DNA from: an uncultured Collinsella sp.
GTDB taxonomy: Bacteria; Actinomycetota; Coriobacteriia; Coriobacteriales; Coriobacteriaceae
Reading direction: 5' to 3'
Assembly: GCA_958427355.1 (NCBI GenBank)
Contig: CAUACA010000002.1
Location: 1-64,000, forward strand
DNA: 64,000 nucleotides
Shown here: positions 52,596 to 62,337 of the stretch, piece after piece
Numbering within the stretch: the stretch's first letter is position 1
Layout: each line of letters opens with the position of its first letter
Position numbers and translations under genes: made by a program
The notes under the pieces: model-generated
The model's database searches: none
Seen by the model: the letters and a program-made list of their open reading frames with translations, nothing else
Told to the model about the DNA's origin: nothing

Positions 52596-54737
52596 ATGGC
52601 AAGGAAAAAGCGAATAACATTAATCCTAATCATTCTTTCAACTCTACTGCTCGCTGGGCCCGGTGTGGTTGATATCGCGAACGCAGAATCCATAAGCTCC
52701 TCCATCCCTACTGATTTTGAGCAGCAATCCGTCTCCTCGACTCTTAATTCTTCCGATTCAATCAATGATGGGTCTGCTCAAGAATCCGTTAAATGGTATC
52801 AGGGTTGGAATTCGTTTGACGGTAACTGGTTCTATGTGGATTCAGTTAATCCGGTCTCGCTGCATTCTGGCTGGCTCTATACCAATGGGGCCTGGTACTG
52901 GCTCGACCCCTCGACGCATGCCATGGCCATCGGGCTCCATGAGTGCAATGGCTCCGCGTACTGGTTTGACGCCTCCGGCGCGATGGCGACCGGGTGGGTG
53001 CTCGACGGCGGCACCTGGTACTACGCGACGGGCTCCGGCGCCCTCGCCTCCGGCTGGCTCAACCTAAACGGTACGTGGTACTGGCTTGACGCCTCGACGC
53101 ACGCCATGGCTACCGGCTTTCACGAGTGCAACGGCTCACTGTACTGGGTTAATGCGTCCGGCGCGATGGCTACCGGATGGCTCCTCGACGGCGGTACCTG
53201 GTACTACGCGACGGGCTCCGGCGCGCTGGCGCGCGGCCCCGTATCCGTCGGCGGCGTGCCCTACTGCTTCGACGCCCGGACGGGGGCCATGCTGACGGGC
53301 TACCAGACCGATGCGCAGGGCGTCCGCCGCTACTTCGGCAGCTGCGGCCCCCTTAACGGATGGGGCCTCGTCGACGGCTCCTGGTACTGGTTTGCGAACG
53401 GCATCGCCTCGACCGGCTGGCTTTACACCGGCGGCTCCTGGTACTGGCTCGACCCCGACGCGGGCGGCGCCATGGTGACGGGCCTTCACGCATGCAACGG
53501 CTCCGCATACTGGTTCAACTCCTCCGGCGCCATGGCGACCGGGTGGGTCCTCGACGGCGGGACCTGGTACTACGCGACTGGCTCCGGTGCCCTCGCCTCC
53601 GGATGGCTCAGCCTAAGCGGTGCATGGTACTGGCTCGACCCCTCGACGCATGCCATGACCACGGGCGTTCAAACTATCGGATCATGTGAATACATATTTA
53701 ATAGTACCGGCAAGATGATGGCTAATTGCTGGTCAAACGGTGATGGGTCTTGGATGTATCATTCGTCATCCAGCGGCGCAATTGACCTTAAAGGCATAAT
53801 GACCGATTCGGGAATCCAGCTGATTGACGATGACGGTAATGCCAGAACGGGCTGGATTGAGAGTCAGGGTTCTCGATATTATTGTTCTGCTAATGGGGTA
53901 ATTCTGACTGGATGGCAGCAAATTGCTGGGTCTTGGTATTACTTTAACTCGGATGGTCGAATGGCGACCGGCTGGCTTAACGATGGCGGTAACTGGTACT
54001 GGCTAGATTCCGCTTCTGGCATAATGAAAACGGGATGGCTTTCCCGTGGGGGCACATGGTATTACCTTGATGCCGCACGTGGGGGAGTAATGTTGAGCAA
54101 CGGTTGGTATTGGATCGGCTCTACTGACTACAAGTTCAGTTCATCCGGCGCAATGGTTGGCGCTTGGGTCGATGTCCCGTGCTATTCGCAGTACCCGGAA
54201 CTTCCTACTGGCTGTGAGTCGGTTGCCCTTACAAACTTGCTTAACTACTATGGTTTCGGTTTAGGTAAGACGATTATTGCGGATTACTATTTGCCCAAGG
54301 GAAGTAATGGCAATTTTGTTACCGCTTTTGATGGCAATCCAAGGCGTAGCAGCGGGGGTCTCATGGGATGCGTCGCACCTGCGATTACTATTGCTGGTAA
54401 TAACTTTCTGCGTGCTGCTGGAAGTGGCAAGCAGGCAAAAGACGTCTCTTTCTCGTCAATTTCTTCCATTAAGAACAGGCTGACCTGTGGTCAACCTGTT
54501 GAGATGTGGAATACCGAATGGGGAAGTTGGCCAGGAGGCCGTTATGCTGCGCGTTGGTATAACGGGCATTCCTATGGTCTGTGGGGCGGTAATCATGCCG
54601 TAGTCCTTAAAGGCTATGATGACGAGCAGGGAATTGTCTATCTTTCGGATTCGATTAACGGCAATGTTACGCGAAATGCCCAAGTGTTCTTCGGCACGTG
54701 GCAACAGATGGATAGCCAGGCCGTGGTAATTGAATAG
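52596..54737 (+). CDS. Choline-binding-repeat protein with C-terminal C39-like peptidase domain
   Basis: 713 aa. Signal peptide (RITLILIILSTLLLAGPGVV). Repeats from residue 70 to 525. C-terminal peptidase_C39-like domain: VPCYSQYPELPTGCESVALTN with Cys near 538, His in GGNHAVVLKGYDD near 665, and SDSINGN supplying the third residue. These domains cleave peptides or wall cross-bridges. Blocks A and B (53031-53587) are GC-rich while flanks are AT-rich. ATG 52596; ribosome site only GGGGGC. Convergent with licB across a shared terminator. Confidence 0.88.
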   Translation: MARKKRITLILIILSTLLLAGPGVVDIANAESISSSIPTDFEQQSVSSTLNSSDSINDGSAQESVKWYQGWNSFDGNWFYVDSVNPVSLHSGWLYTNGAWYWLDPSTHAMAIGLHECNGSAYWFDASGAMATGWVLDGGTWYYATGSGALASGWLNLNGTWYWLDASTHAMATGFHECNGSLYWVNASGAMATGWLLDGGTWYYATGSGALARGPVSVGGVPYCFDARTGAMLTGYQTDAQGVRRYFGSCGPLNGWGLVDGSWYWFANGIASTGWLYTGGSWYWLDPDAGGAMVTGLHACNGSAYWFNSSGAMATGWVLDGGTWYYATGSGALASGWLSLSGAWYWLDPSTHAMTTGVQTIGSCEYIFNSTGKMMANCWSNGDGSWMYHSSSSGAIDLKGIMTDSGIQLIDDDGNARTGWIESQGSRYYCSANGVILTGWQQIAGSWYYFNSDGRMATGWLNDGGNWYWLDSASGIMKTGWLSRGGTWYYLDAARGGVMLSNGWYWIGSTDYKFSSSGAMVGAWVDVPCYSQYPELPTGCESVALTNLLNYYGFGLGKTIIADYYLPKGSNGNFVTAFDGNPRRSSGGLMGCVAPAITIAGNNFLRAAGSGKQAKDVSFSSISSIKNRLTCGQPVEMWNTEWGSWPGGRYAARWYNGHSYGLWGGNHAVVLKGYDDEQGIVYLSDSINGNVTRNAQVFFGTWQQMDSQAVVIE
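53031..53230 (+). repeat. Identical 200-bp block, copy 2 (block A)
   Basis: See 52167-52366. Confidence 0.92.
53225..53587 (+). repeat. Identical 363-bp block, copy 2 (block B)
   Basis: See 51812-52174. Confidence 0.92.
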
Positions 54738-54747
54738 CCATGATGCT

Positions 54748-54780
54748 AAAAGGGGAGAGCTCGACGAGCTCTCCCCTTTT
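54748..54780. terminator. Bidirectional terminator between the C39 gene and licB
   Basis: AAAAGGGGAGAGCTC-GAC-GAGCTCTCCCCTTTT, a 15-bp perfect stem. Confidence 0.95.
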
Positions 54781-54798
54781 GCTACATTGTTAATCTAG

Positions 54799-55740
54799 CT
54801 ACGCCGTCTTCTTACGTCCAAATAGTTCGTCCCAGTTACTGGCTGCCAAAACTGTTCCGCATACAATTACAACGCAGCAGATTACGGATGCCATGTCGGG
54901 AATTGTTCCAAGTAAGATCAGGCCAAAGACCACTGACCATGCCGAATAGGAGATATTCAGAGCCATCGCACGCGCTGCTCCGATTGCCGCAATGCCCTTG
55001 TAATAGAACAGATAGGATGCAGTTCCTGCGAGTCCGGCGAGTGCAATAATCAATGTGGGCATGCTTGGGATAGCGCCCAACGTGAAATGCCATGCTCCGA
55101 AGAGGGGGAGTACGAGCGCTCCATAAACAAGCGCACTTGTAGTTTCGCGGATTTGCAAAGCTGTTTCGTCATCAACGGCATCATCTTTCATTCCCCATGC
55201 GCACAGCACCGCTTCGGATCCCCATCCAATAACGGCAAGCACTGCGCCGAGTAAGCCGAGGGGGGCATTTGCAATCTCGCTCGATCCGGCCGATAGATAG
55301 CCCATCGTCATTACACCGCAAAGAGCAACGAGAAGGGAAAGAATCTGGCCTTTGCCCATTTTCTCCTTCAGCAGTACGAAGGAAAGGAATGCTCCGACTG
55401 CGGGATAGAAGGCGGAGATGATTGCCGTGTAGGCAGCTCCGATGTTATTAATTGCCAATACGTAGCCGGTCATTCCGATAGGTCCACCGAGTAGGGCGCC
55501 GGCGATGACGACCTTGCCCGAACGAGTTTTAAGTGCAGCGAGCGTGTCTTTTAGTCTGCCTCGGACTCCCATGTAGCCAAAGAGCCAAATTGCACAGAAG
55601 GCATCATGGAGAAAGGATCCCGCAATGGAGGCGCATGCAAGCGCTTCCGCCGATCCAATATAGGGCGCAAGCGCCAAGCCGATTCCAAGAATTACTGTAT
55701 CAAGGCCCCAAAGAAGACCGCTAAAAAAGCCGAATTGCAT
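54799..55740 (-). CDS. licB: LicB-like choline permease (EamA/DMT family)
   Basis: 313 aa, ten hydrophobic segments of the drug/metabolite transporter type with two EamA halves. LSFVLLKEKMGKGQILSLL and the second-half ALNISYSAWSVVFGLILLG match LicB-type transporters that import choline. Two bases downstream of a LicC/LicA fusion gene, which is the main argument for choline over another substrate. ATG 55740 directly after the previous stop, so the pair is one operon. Confidence 0.83.
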   Translation of the reverse strand: MQFGFFSGLLWGLDTVILGIGLALAPYIGSAEALACASIAGSFLHDAFCAIWLFGYMGVRGRLKDTLAALKTRSGKVVIAGALLGGPIGMTGYVLAINNIGAAYTAIISAFYPAVGAFLSFVLLKEKMGKGQILSLLVALCGVMTMGYLSAGSSEIANAPLGLLGAVLAVIGWGSEAVLCAWGMKDDAVDDETALQIRETTSALVYGALVLPLFGAWHFTLGAIPSMPTLIIALAGLAGTASYLFYYKGIAAIGAARAMALNISYSAWSVVFGLILLGTIPDMASVICCVVIVCGTVLAASNWDELFGRKKTA

Positions 55741-55742
55741 CG

Positions 55743-57515
55743 TTACTCACCTTTCCGATAGATCTCCAGTGCCTTTTTGAGGTATTTGGCACCGTAATTG
55801 AAGTAGATATAGAGCCATTCGCCCACGAAGTCGCCTTCGGCTTCTTTCAGAAGAGACCAGAGGTACCAGCACCATCCTGCAAGGGCAATGTGCGCATAGT
55901 TATGCGCAATTTCGTTGTTTGTTGCCTTGCGCCCAAAATATGCATCAAGCGCGCGGTCGACTTCATCTTCGGAAAGCTCGCAGCAGACACTGCATGTTCC
56001 AAAATCGTTTGCGTAATCGCTCATGCCAGCATATTCCCAGTCAATGAGATAGTACTTGTCGTTCTCATCGATAAGGAAATTGAGGTAAAAGAAGTCATTG
56101 TGGCAAAGGCATTTTGGTGCATTATCGGCCTGTACAAAGTGCTCCAATTCATCGATTTCGGCGGACATTTCCCTGTAGCCTGGAATGTCGATGGGACCTT
56201 TTTCCAGAAGAAGTGATTCGTAGCGCTTCGCTTCGAGGTAGAAGTCAAATTCGGTTTCAACATTTGCACCACTCTCGTGAAGCGAACGACACATCTGCAT
56301 CATTCGATTCATTTGGGCAGGATCATGCGGGTCAGGCTGCTTTGCGTTGGGTACAAACTTCGAAATTTTCCAACCACGCTTCGGGTCCTCATGAATGAAC
56401 GTGTCGTCAAGGCCGAGCTCCTTGGCCTTTTTAAGTGCGGCTACTTCTCCATTTCTGTTAATAAGCAGTTCGGTCCCGACTCCCGGATGGCGGTAAACGT
56501 ACTCTCCGTCATTGGTTCTAAAGTGGCACGATAGATTCGTAAGACCTTGTTTAAGGGGATAAACGTCGTGAATCTCTGATTTGGAGCAGCCGAGCACTTG
56601 CTCGATGTTATCGAAAATATCGGAGTCAACGTTTTCGATAAAATGCGGATCAAAGGCACGCAGCTCATCAAGAGAATCGAATTCGTTGATCTCGCCCTCA
56701 GGATACTTCTTGATAACCATATCGAGCTCCTTGATGTGCTCGATATATAGATCTTCCCAAAGCTTGTCCGTTGTTTCGGGCTTGTTATATTCCGTTTCGA
56801 GAATCTGCTTAAATGCAAGCGAGAAGGCTTTATCAAAGTAGACATGTCCGAGCATATACCAAGCATCGGAACCGCCAATCGTAACATTGGTAATTCTGTC
56901 CATTGCTCCGGTTTGAATGCACCATTCTTTGGTGGCGCCTTCAGCATATTGAGCAGAATAAAATGCTTTCCAAACGTATGCTTCGAACGGATTGTTTAGA
57001 AGGTAATCATCGCTTGAGCAAATATAGGTGTTGCCAAGCCGCTCTTTTACGCACATAAGCGATGCGTGGTTATTTTTGGATGCATATTCGTTGTTGACGA
57101 CAATCGAGACGCCGAACTTGCTTTCGAGATAGAAGAAATATTCTTTTTTATAGCCGACAACGACGGTGATATTGCTGATACCTGCGTCTTGCAGCTGCCT
57201 AATCTGTCGCTCAATGAGGATCTCACCACGTACTTTTAAAAGGCCTTTGGGCTTTTCATACGAAATGGGAGCAAAGCGGCTCGAAAGCCCCGCAGCCAAT
57301 ATCACTGCGTTTTCAACCTTATAGGGATGAAGCGCTTCGTAACCGCCGTCGGTTAGGCTGTCCGATTCGATAAGCCCCTCATTCGTGAGCTCTTTATTCG
57401 CTGCGTTTACTGATCCAAGTGAAAGGCCGGTGCGCTCGGCAACTTCTCGCTGGCTGGCATATGGGTTCTTTAGGTATTCGTACAGAACTGTAAAGTTACG
57501 CTTGGTCAGTTCCAC
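55743..57515 (-). CDS. Triple fusion: winged HTH, LicC-type cytidylyltransferase, LicA-type choline kinase
   Basis: 590 aa. Residues 1-60: winged helix (YASQREVAERTGLSLGSVN, then ELTNEGLIESDSLTDGGY). Residues 70-300: nucleotidyltransferase with AVILAAGLSSRFAP and EKPKGLLKVRGEILIERQI, ICSSDDYL and GGSDAWYMLGHVYFD as in LicC. From 320: kinase with Brenner-type motif CHNDFFYLNFL near 470 and YLIDWEYAG, as in LicA. It would phosphorylate choline and activate it to CDP-choline, and may bind DNA. GTG 57515 has GGAGG five bases ahead; TTG at 57581 is the longer alternative. Palindrome at 57562-57584 lies 47 bp upstream. Confidence 0.88.
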   Translation of the reverse strand: MELTKRNFTVLYEYLKNPYASQREVAERTGLSLGSVNAANKELTNEGLIESDSLTDGGYEALHPYKVENAVILAAGLSSRFAPISYEKPKGLLKVRGEILIERQIRQLQDAGISNITVVVGYKKEYFFYLESKFGVSIVVNNEYASKNNHASLMCVKERLGNTYICSSDDYLLNNPFEAYVWKAFYSAQYAEGATKEWCIQTGAMDRITNVTIGGSDAWYMLGHVYFDKAFSLAFKQILETEYNKPETTDKLWEDLYIEHIKELDMVIKKYPEGEINEFDSLDELRAFDPHFIENVDSDIFDNIEQVLGCSKSEIHDVYPLKQGLTNLSCHFRTNDGEYVYRHPGVGTELLINRNGEVAALKKAKELGLDDTFIHEDPKRGWKISKFVPNAKQPDPHDPAQMNRMMQMCRSLHESGANVETEFDFYLEAKRYESLLLEKGPIDIPGYREMSAEIDELEHFVQADNAPKCLCHNDFFYLNFLIDENDKYYLIDWEYAGMSDYANDFGTCSVCCELSEDEVDRALDAYFGRKATNNEIAHNYAHIALAGWCWYLWSLLKEAEGDFVGEWLYIYFNYGAKYLKKALEIYRKGE

Positions 57516-57561
57516 TGCAGGCCTCCAATTAAGATGTTCATTGCTTAGGAAAAGAATAGAA

Positions 57562-57584
57562 TGATTGAACGATATGTTCAATCA
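57562..57584. promoter_or_regulatory. Perfect 23-bp palindrome, candidate operator of the lic operon
   Basis: TGATTGAAC, 5-nt centre GATAT, GTTCAATCA. Lies in the control region between the lic operon and the repeat-protein gene at 57681. A half-like TGAACA occurs near 57606. Confidence 0.75.
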
Positions 57585-57680
57585 ATTGTATTTAGCTACA
57601 TAGACTGAACAGAAAGTAGCGAAAATCAATCTCGAAAGGTGGATTAAAATAACTAAATAGGATATCTGGGAGGGTCGCTT

Positions 57681-59852
57681 ATGTATCGATTCGAAAAGAA
57701 GGCCACGCTTGTTTGTGCTGCTGCGTCATTAATCACTGCTTGCTGCTTGCCCCTGAGTGCGAATGTCGCGTTTGCACAGGATTCCGTTGAGGCTCAGAGT
57801 ATTGAGTCAAAAGCGGATTTTTCTTCTGTGGTTTCCGATGATTTGCAACCTGATAATTCTTCCGTCATAAAAGATGGCTGGCAACGAGACGAGTCGTCTG
57901 GAGTTTGGTATTACGGAAAAAACGGTAAACACCAAACTGGCTGGCTGCAAAGCGGGGGCTATTGGTATTGGCTTGATCCGGCCAATGATGGTGCAATGCA
58001 GACAGGTTATTTCAATGTGACCGATGCTGGCGGATCGACTGCTTCGTTTTATGCGAATGACGGCAATGCCGCAACGCCTTTTGGCGCGCTATATCAGAAC
58101 TGCTGGCTACGTAACTCAGATGGAAATTGGTTTTATGCCAATGCTGGAGGCGATTTAGCTGCTGATTGGTTTTATCAAGACGGCACATGGTATTACCTGG
58201 ATCCTGCCACCCATATAATGCAGGTTGGTTTTGTCGACCTCGGGAGCGGGAAATACTATTTAGATGCCACTGGTGCTATGAAAACCGGCTGGATTCTCGT
58301 TGACGGGAATTGGTACTGGGCATATCCATCGGGCGCACTTGCTTCGTCATGGCAGACGATAGGTGGGACTCGCTATTATTTTGACTCTCAGACGCTGGCT
58401 ATGTTCAAAGGTCGTCACGAGATCGATGGAAGTACCTACATTTTTGGCGACTATGGCCTCGTAAATGGATGGTTCAAAGATGGAGTAGATTGGTATTACT
58501 GCTCTAATGGTATTGCGGTCACTGGCTGGCAACTCGTTAACGGAACCTGGTATTATCTCGATCCGGCTTCCGACGGCAAAATGTCTGTTGGGAATTTAGA
58601 CCTTGGCAATGCAGCATATTATTTGAATTCGAATGGGACTATGGCTATTGGTTGGGCTCAGTCCGAGGACGGCTGGTATTTTGCCTCTGAATCTGGCGCG
58701 CTTATTTCTGGCTGGTATAAAGAGGGCGTGAGTTGGTATTACCTGGACCCTGCTAGCCATCTCATGAAAACGGGCTTATTTGAGGTGGGCGGCAACGATT
58801 GTTTCGCAAACCTGAGCGGTAGACTTGTGGTGTCAAGCTGGATTACCGTTAAAGACGGCGTAGAAAGATATGCCGATGGCAATGGATATCTTTGCAAAGA
58901 TGTGATCCGCGAAAACGGTACTATCCTAAAAACAGCTGGAGCTGATGGCTGGCAGGTTGCGTCCGGTTGGGTTAATGTTGCAAATCAAAGGTTTTATGCT
59001 GAGCCCGGAACGGGCGTCATTCATCGTGGATGGCTGCAGATTGATGGCGATTGGTATTGGCTTGATGCCGATTCTGGTGCGATGAAAACTGGATGGGTTT
59101 TTACTGACGGTGCATGGTATTACCTAAACGCCGACGGAAAAATGGCAACTGGTTGGAAATGCCTCAATGGAACATGGTATTACCTTGACTCCAACGGCAG
59201 CATGCATGTTGGCTGGCTTAAAGATTCGGGTAAGTGGTATTGGCTAGACGGCAGCGGTGCTATGGCAACAGGCGCAAGAACCATCGATGGCGTGCGTCGA
59301 ATTTTCTGGAGCGATGGCCAGTGCGACAAGGTTGGCTGGCAAAATCCTCCGCAGTATCCCCAGGTCAGCTCTTGGACTGTTCAGTTGCCTAGCTACTGCA
59401 CTGGCTACTTTACCTATGTGACTCCTTCTCGCATTTCTGTCGAAGCGACGCGGGAAGATTGCGTGAATGCCTTTATTCAGCGTGCTTACGAATATATCGG
59501 TACGCAATATATTGAGCCTTGGTCTACCGCTCCCGGCGGGGCTGTTGATTGCTCTGGTTTTGTCTTGCAATGTCTTTATGCTACTGGCATGGATATGGGT
59601 GTTTACAACCCTTATAACCATCGCTGGGATCCAAGCCAAACCTACAATTCGATGAATTGGTATCGAAGCAACATCTTTATGCCCGTGAGCACCAGCTCGA
59701 TTCAGCGTGGCGATGTGATTTATTATCGCGGGCATATCGCAATCGCACTTGGCGGCGGTATGATGATTGACTCCTGGCCTCATCAGGGTGTCGGTATTCA
59801 TCCCGTCAGCGCTAGGGGAAATGTGATCGGCGCAGCCCGTCCGTTTATCTAA
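57681..59852 (+). CDS. Choline-binding-repeat protein with C-terminal NlpC/P60 endopeptidase
   Basis: 723 aa. Signal peptide (LVCAAASLITACCLPLSA, cleavage near AFAQDS). Repeats from about residue 68 to 555. NlpC/P60 domain at the end: Cys in GGAVDCSGFVLQCLYA near 622, His in YRGHIAIALGGG near 682 and a third residue in the SWPHQGV stretch. Cuts D-Glu/meso-DAP-type stem peptide bonds. ATG after GGGAGGG. Divergent from the lic operon with the 23-bp palindrome between. Followed 42 bp later by the transpeptidase gene, probably co-transcribed. Confidence 0.9.
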   Translation: MYRFEKKATLVCAAASLITACCLPLSANVAFAQDSVEAQSIESKADFSSVVSDDLQPDNSSVIKDGWQRDESSGVWYYGKNGKHQTGWLQSGGYWYWLDPANDGAMQTGYFNVTDAGGSTASFYANDGNAATPFGALYQNCWLRNSDGNWFYANAGGDLAADWFYQDGTWYYLDPATHIMQVGFVDLGSGKYYLDATGAMKTGWILVDGNWYWAYPSGALASSWQTIGGTRYYFDSQTLAMFKGRHEIDGSTYIFGDYGLVNGWFKDGVDWYYCSNGIAVTGWQLVNGTWYYLDPASDGKMSVGNLDLGNAAYYLNSNGTMAIGWAQSEDGWYFASESGALISGWYKEGVSWYYLDPASHLMKTGLFEVGGNDCFANLSGRLVVSSWITVKDGVERYADGNGYLCKDVIRENGTILKTAGADGWQVASGWVNVANQRFYAEPGTGVIHRGWLQIDGDWYWLDADSGAMKTGWVFTDGAWYYLNADGKMATGWKCLNGTWYYLDSNGSMHVGWLKDSGKWYWLDGSGAMATGARTIDGVRRIFWSDGQCDKVGWQNPPQYPQVSSWTVQLPSYCTGYFTYVTPSRISVEATREDCVNAFIQRAYEYIGTQYIEPWSTAPGGAVDCSGFVLQCLYATGMDMGVYNPYNHRWDPSQTYNSMNWYRSNIFMPVSTSSIQRGDVIYYRGHIAIALGGGMMIDSWPHQGVGIHPVSARGNVIGAARPFI

Positions 59853-59894
59853 TTGATTCCTTGTAAGACAGTCGGTACCGGTTGGGGGCCTGAA

Positions 59895-61964
59895 ATGAAT
59901 GCTCGGATTGATCATCGAATTTGCTGGCGAGCAATCGGCTTGGTGCTACTATCCGCCTCGCTCTCGGTTTTCGCCCCCGCGTTTTCTTGCACTGCTTATG
60001 CCGTGGAAGAGGGGGCGGATAACGATATCGTAGAGCGCGACTCGACGGAAGGGTCGGGTGCTTTTGTCGGCGGCGGTCTCGCTCAAGATTCCAACGATTA
60101 TGCTGGCAAAACAGCGGAAGATTCGAATCCACAGGTTGTCGAAAGCCAAGACTCGTCGACGACGGAAAAACTATCTGGATGGCAATGGGACGGTTTGTCC
60201 TGGTATTACTATCTTGACGACTGCCGTTTGACCGGAATGCAGAATGTTGACGGCTCGTTGTTTTATTTGGACCCCGCTCGTGACGGCGCGATGAGTTGCG
60301 GCTGGATTTTTACTGACAATAAGTGGTATTACGCGAGTCCATCAGGCGCTTTGGCAAATGGTTGGCAGCTTATCGGAGGCCAATGGTACTGGTTTGACTC
60401 CCTTGACGGCTGTTCCATGGTTACTGGGCGACGTGTTATCGATGGGCATCCTTATCTTCTTGGAACCTATGGACTGATTAATGGATGGTGTCTTGATAAC
60501 GGTTTATGGTATTGGGGTAGCAATGGTGAAGTCTTAACCGGTTGGCTTCAAACTGGCAATAACTGGTATTGGCTTGATCCCGCCAATGATGGTGCTATGT
60601 CTAGGGGAATCGTTTCCGTTGGCTCATCACGTTATTATTTATCGGATTCCGGTGCAATGGCTGTTGGTTGGGCGTTTGATGGTACGGACTGGTATTACGC
60701 AGACGGTTCCGGCGCACTTGCGTCGGGCTGGCGTTCGGTGAACGGCGCTTGGTATTGGCTCGATATCGCAAATGACAATAGAATGGTTACCGGCTTTTTT
60801 TCCATCGGATCGAATCGGTATCATTTTTCTTCAACGGGAGCGCTGTCACTCGGCTGGTTTATGAGCGATGGAGACTGGTATTACGCTGAGCCATCTAATG
60901 CATCGGGTATTGTAAAGACGGGTTGGCTGAAGGACGGTAGCCAATACTATTATCTTGATCCTGCCGTCGACGGCAAAATGCTGCTCGGGCATTTTTCTGT
61001 AAATGGGAAAAGCTATTATGCAAAAGGCTCAGGCGCTGTTGCTTGTCGTGAATGGGTAGATGTCCAGGACTCGGTTCAGGATGGTCCGTCTAAGGCTTTT
61101 GCTGGTTCTGACTGCTCGTTGTGCGGAACATTGCGCAATGGGAAGTTATTTACTTCAAACGGCGATGGCGAATTGGTCGAAGCGCGCGGTTTCGTGACGC
61201 TTGGTGGCTGCATTTTCTATGCTGATCCGACTAATGGCTCCTTGAGCGTCGGCTGGCAGAACGTTAACGGAAAATGGTACTTCTTTGATGAGACCGCTGG
61301 CTATGCACGATCTGGCTGGCTGAGCAAGGATGGCTCCTGGTTCTATTTAGATCCATCTACTTACGTTATGAAAACCGGTTGGGTTGCCGTTAACGGATAT
61401 TGGTATTACTTGAATTCGTCTGGTTATATGCAGACGGGATGGCTCAATTTGGGCGGCACCTGGTATTGGCTTGATGCTAGTGGGGCTATGGCTACTGGCT
61501 GGCGCGTTGTGGACGGATCCTGGAATTACTTCATGGCTAACGGCGCGTGGGTGTCAGACTATATGGACGCTAAAGCTCAAAGTTATTCAAGCAATACAAA
61601 TTGGCTGATACTTGTCGATACGTCGCGTTGTATCACGAGCATCTACACTGGGTCATGGAATAATTGGTCCTTAAACCGTCGATATGTATGTTCGACGGGA
61701 AAAGCCAGTACGCCAACTGTGATAGGGGAGTACCAAGTCTACGGAAAGGGATACTCCTTTGGGCATGGATATACTTGCTATTACTACACACAGTTCTACG
61801 GTGATTATCTATTCCATTCTTCGCCCTACTACGTCAACAGTAACCGGGTGATGGATCCCACGATGGGCGTTCCATCCTCTGCAGGATGTGTGCGCCTTGA
61901 GATCCAGAACGCAAAATGGATTTACGATAACATTCCTTATGGAACAAAGGTTGTTACCTATTGA
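59895..61964 (+). CDS. Choline-binding-repeat protein with C-terminal L,D-transpeptidase (YkuD) domain
   Basis: 689 aa. Signal peptide (LVLLSASLSVFAPAFSC). Repeats between about residues 95 and 560. YkuD domain at the end: WLILVDTSRCITSIYTG start, GEYQVYGKG, His in LFHSSPYYV near 638 and the catalytic motif GVPSSAGCVRLEI with Cys near 660. Would make 3-3 wall cross-links or attach proteins to peptidoglycan, so the set includes a cross-linking enzyme besides hydrolases. ATG 59895 follows GGGGG; the frame is open from 59853. Confidence 0.9.
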   Translation: MNARIDHRICWRAIGLVLLSASLSVFAPAFSCTAYAVEEGADNDIVERDSTEGSGAFVGGGLAQDSNDYAGKTAEDSNPQVVESQDSSTTEKLSGWQWDGLSWYYYLDDCRLTGMQNVDGSLFYLDPARDGAMSCGWIFTDNKWYYASPSGALANGWQLIGGQWYWFDSLDGCSMVTGRRVIDGHPYLLGTYGLINGWCLDNGLWYWGSNGEVLTGWLQTGNNWYWLDPANDGAMSRGIVSVGSSRYYLSDSGAMAVGWAFDGTDWYYADGSGALASGWRSVNGAWYWLDIANDNRMVTGFFSIGSNRYHFSSTGALSLGWFMSDGDWYYAEPSNASGIVKTGWLKDGSQYYYLDPAVDGKMLLGHFSVNGKSYYAKGSGAVACREWVDVQDSVQDGPSKAFAGSDCSLCGTLRNGKLFTSNGDGELVEARGFVTLGGCIFYADPTNGSLSVGWQNVNGKWYFFDETAGYARSGWLSKDGSWFYLDPSTYVMKTGWVAVNGYWYYLNSSGYMQTGWLNLGGTWYWLDASGAMATGWRVVDGSWNYFMANGAWVSDYMDAKAQSYSSNTNWLILVDTSRCITSIYTGSWNNWSLNRRYVCSTGKASTPTVIGEYQVYGKGYSFGHGYTCYYYTQFYGDYLFHSSPYYVNSNRVMDPTMGVPSSAGCVRLEIQNAKWIYDNIPYGTKVVTY

Positions 61965-61973
61965 TATTGGACA

Positions 61974-62002
61974 AGTGTCTTTAAAGGTGGGAGAAAGACA
62001 CT
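61974..62002 (+). terminator. Hairpin after the L,D-transpeptidase gene
   Basis: AGTGTCTTT pairs with AAAGACACT across 11 nt. No T-run. Between 61965 and 62337 no gene is supported. Confidence 0.45.
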
Positions 62003-62148
62003 GATTCTTAAGGGACTCTTTTCCAATTGAGGTGCTTTGATTTGGCAAGCGGTTTCATGAGAAGGCAGTCATAAACTGTATGCACTTCCGGTGCGCAGGA
62101 TTTTAATTCTCTACGAGCTTCCTTTTCAGATTATTTTGAAAAGCCAAC

Positions 62149-62177
62149 CATCTCGCTCCCTCTAGGGGGGCGAGATG
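62149..62177. repeat. Hairpin in the gap before the last glycosyltransferase
   Basis: CATCTCGC pairs with GCGAGATG; inner CCC/GGG also pairs. Not followed by T-run. Confidence 0.5.
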
Positions 62178-62337
62178 TCGGTGTTGGTGTTAAAAATTAC
62201 GGGAGCACCATTCAATTTGCCGCCATGTATTATCTAAAGGCCGAGCCTTCTCCTGTCTTTTTTGAGCGTAATAAACAACACCTTAAATCTCTAATGATTG
62301 CTTTGCTAATCTTGAAAACATGACTTTGGGAGGATTT

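Noticed and set aside
47077..61964. Repeats read as glucan-binding of glucosyltransferases
   Set aside because: No GH70 enzyme is present and choline-activating genes lie in the same cluster, so choline is the better-supported ligand, though untested.
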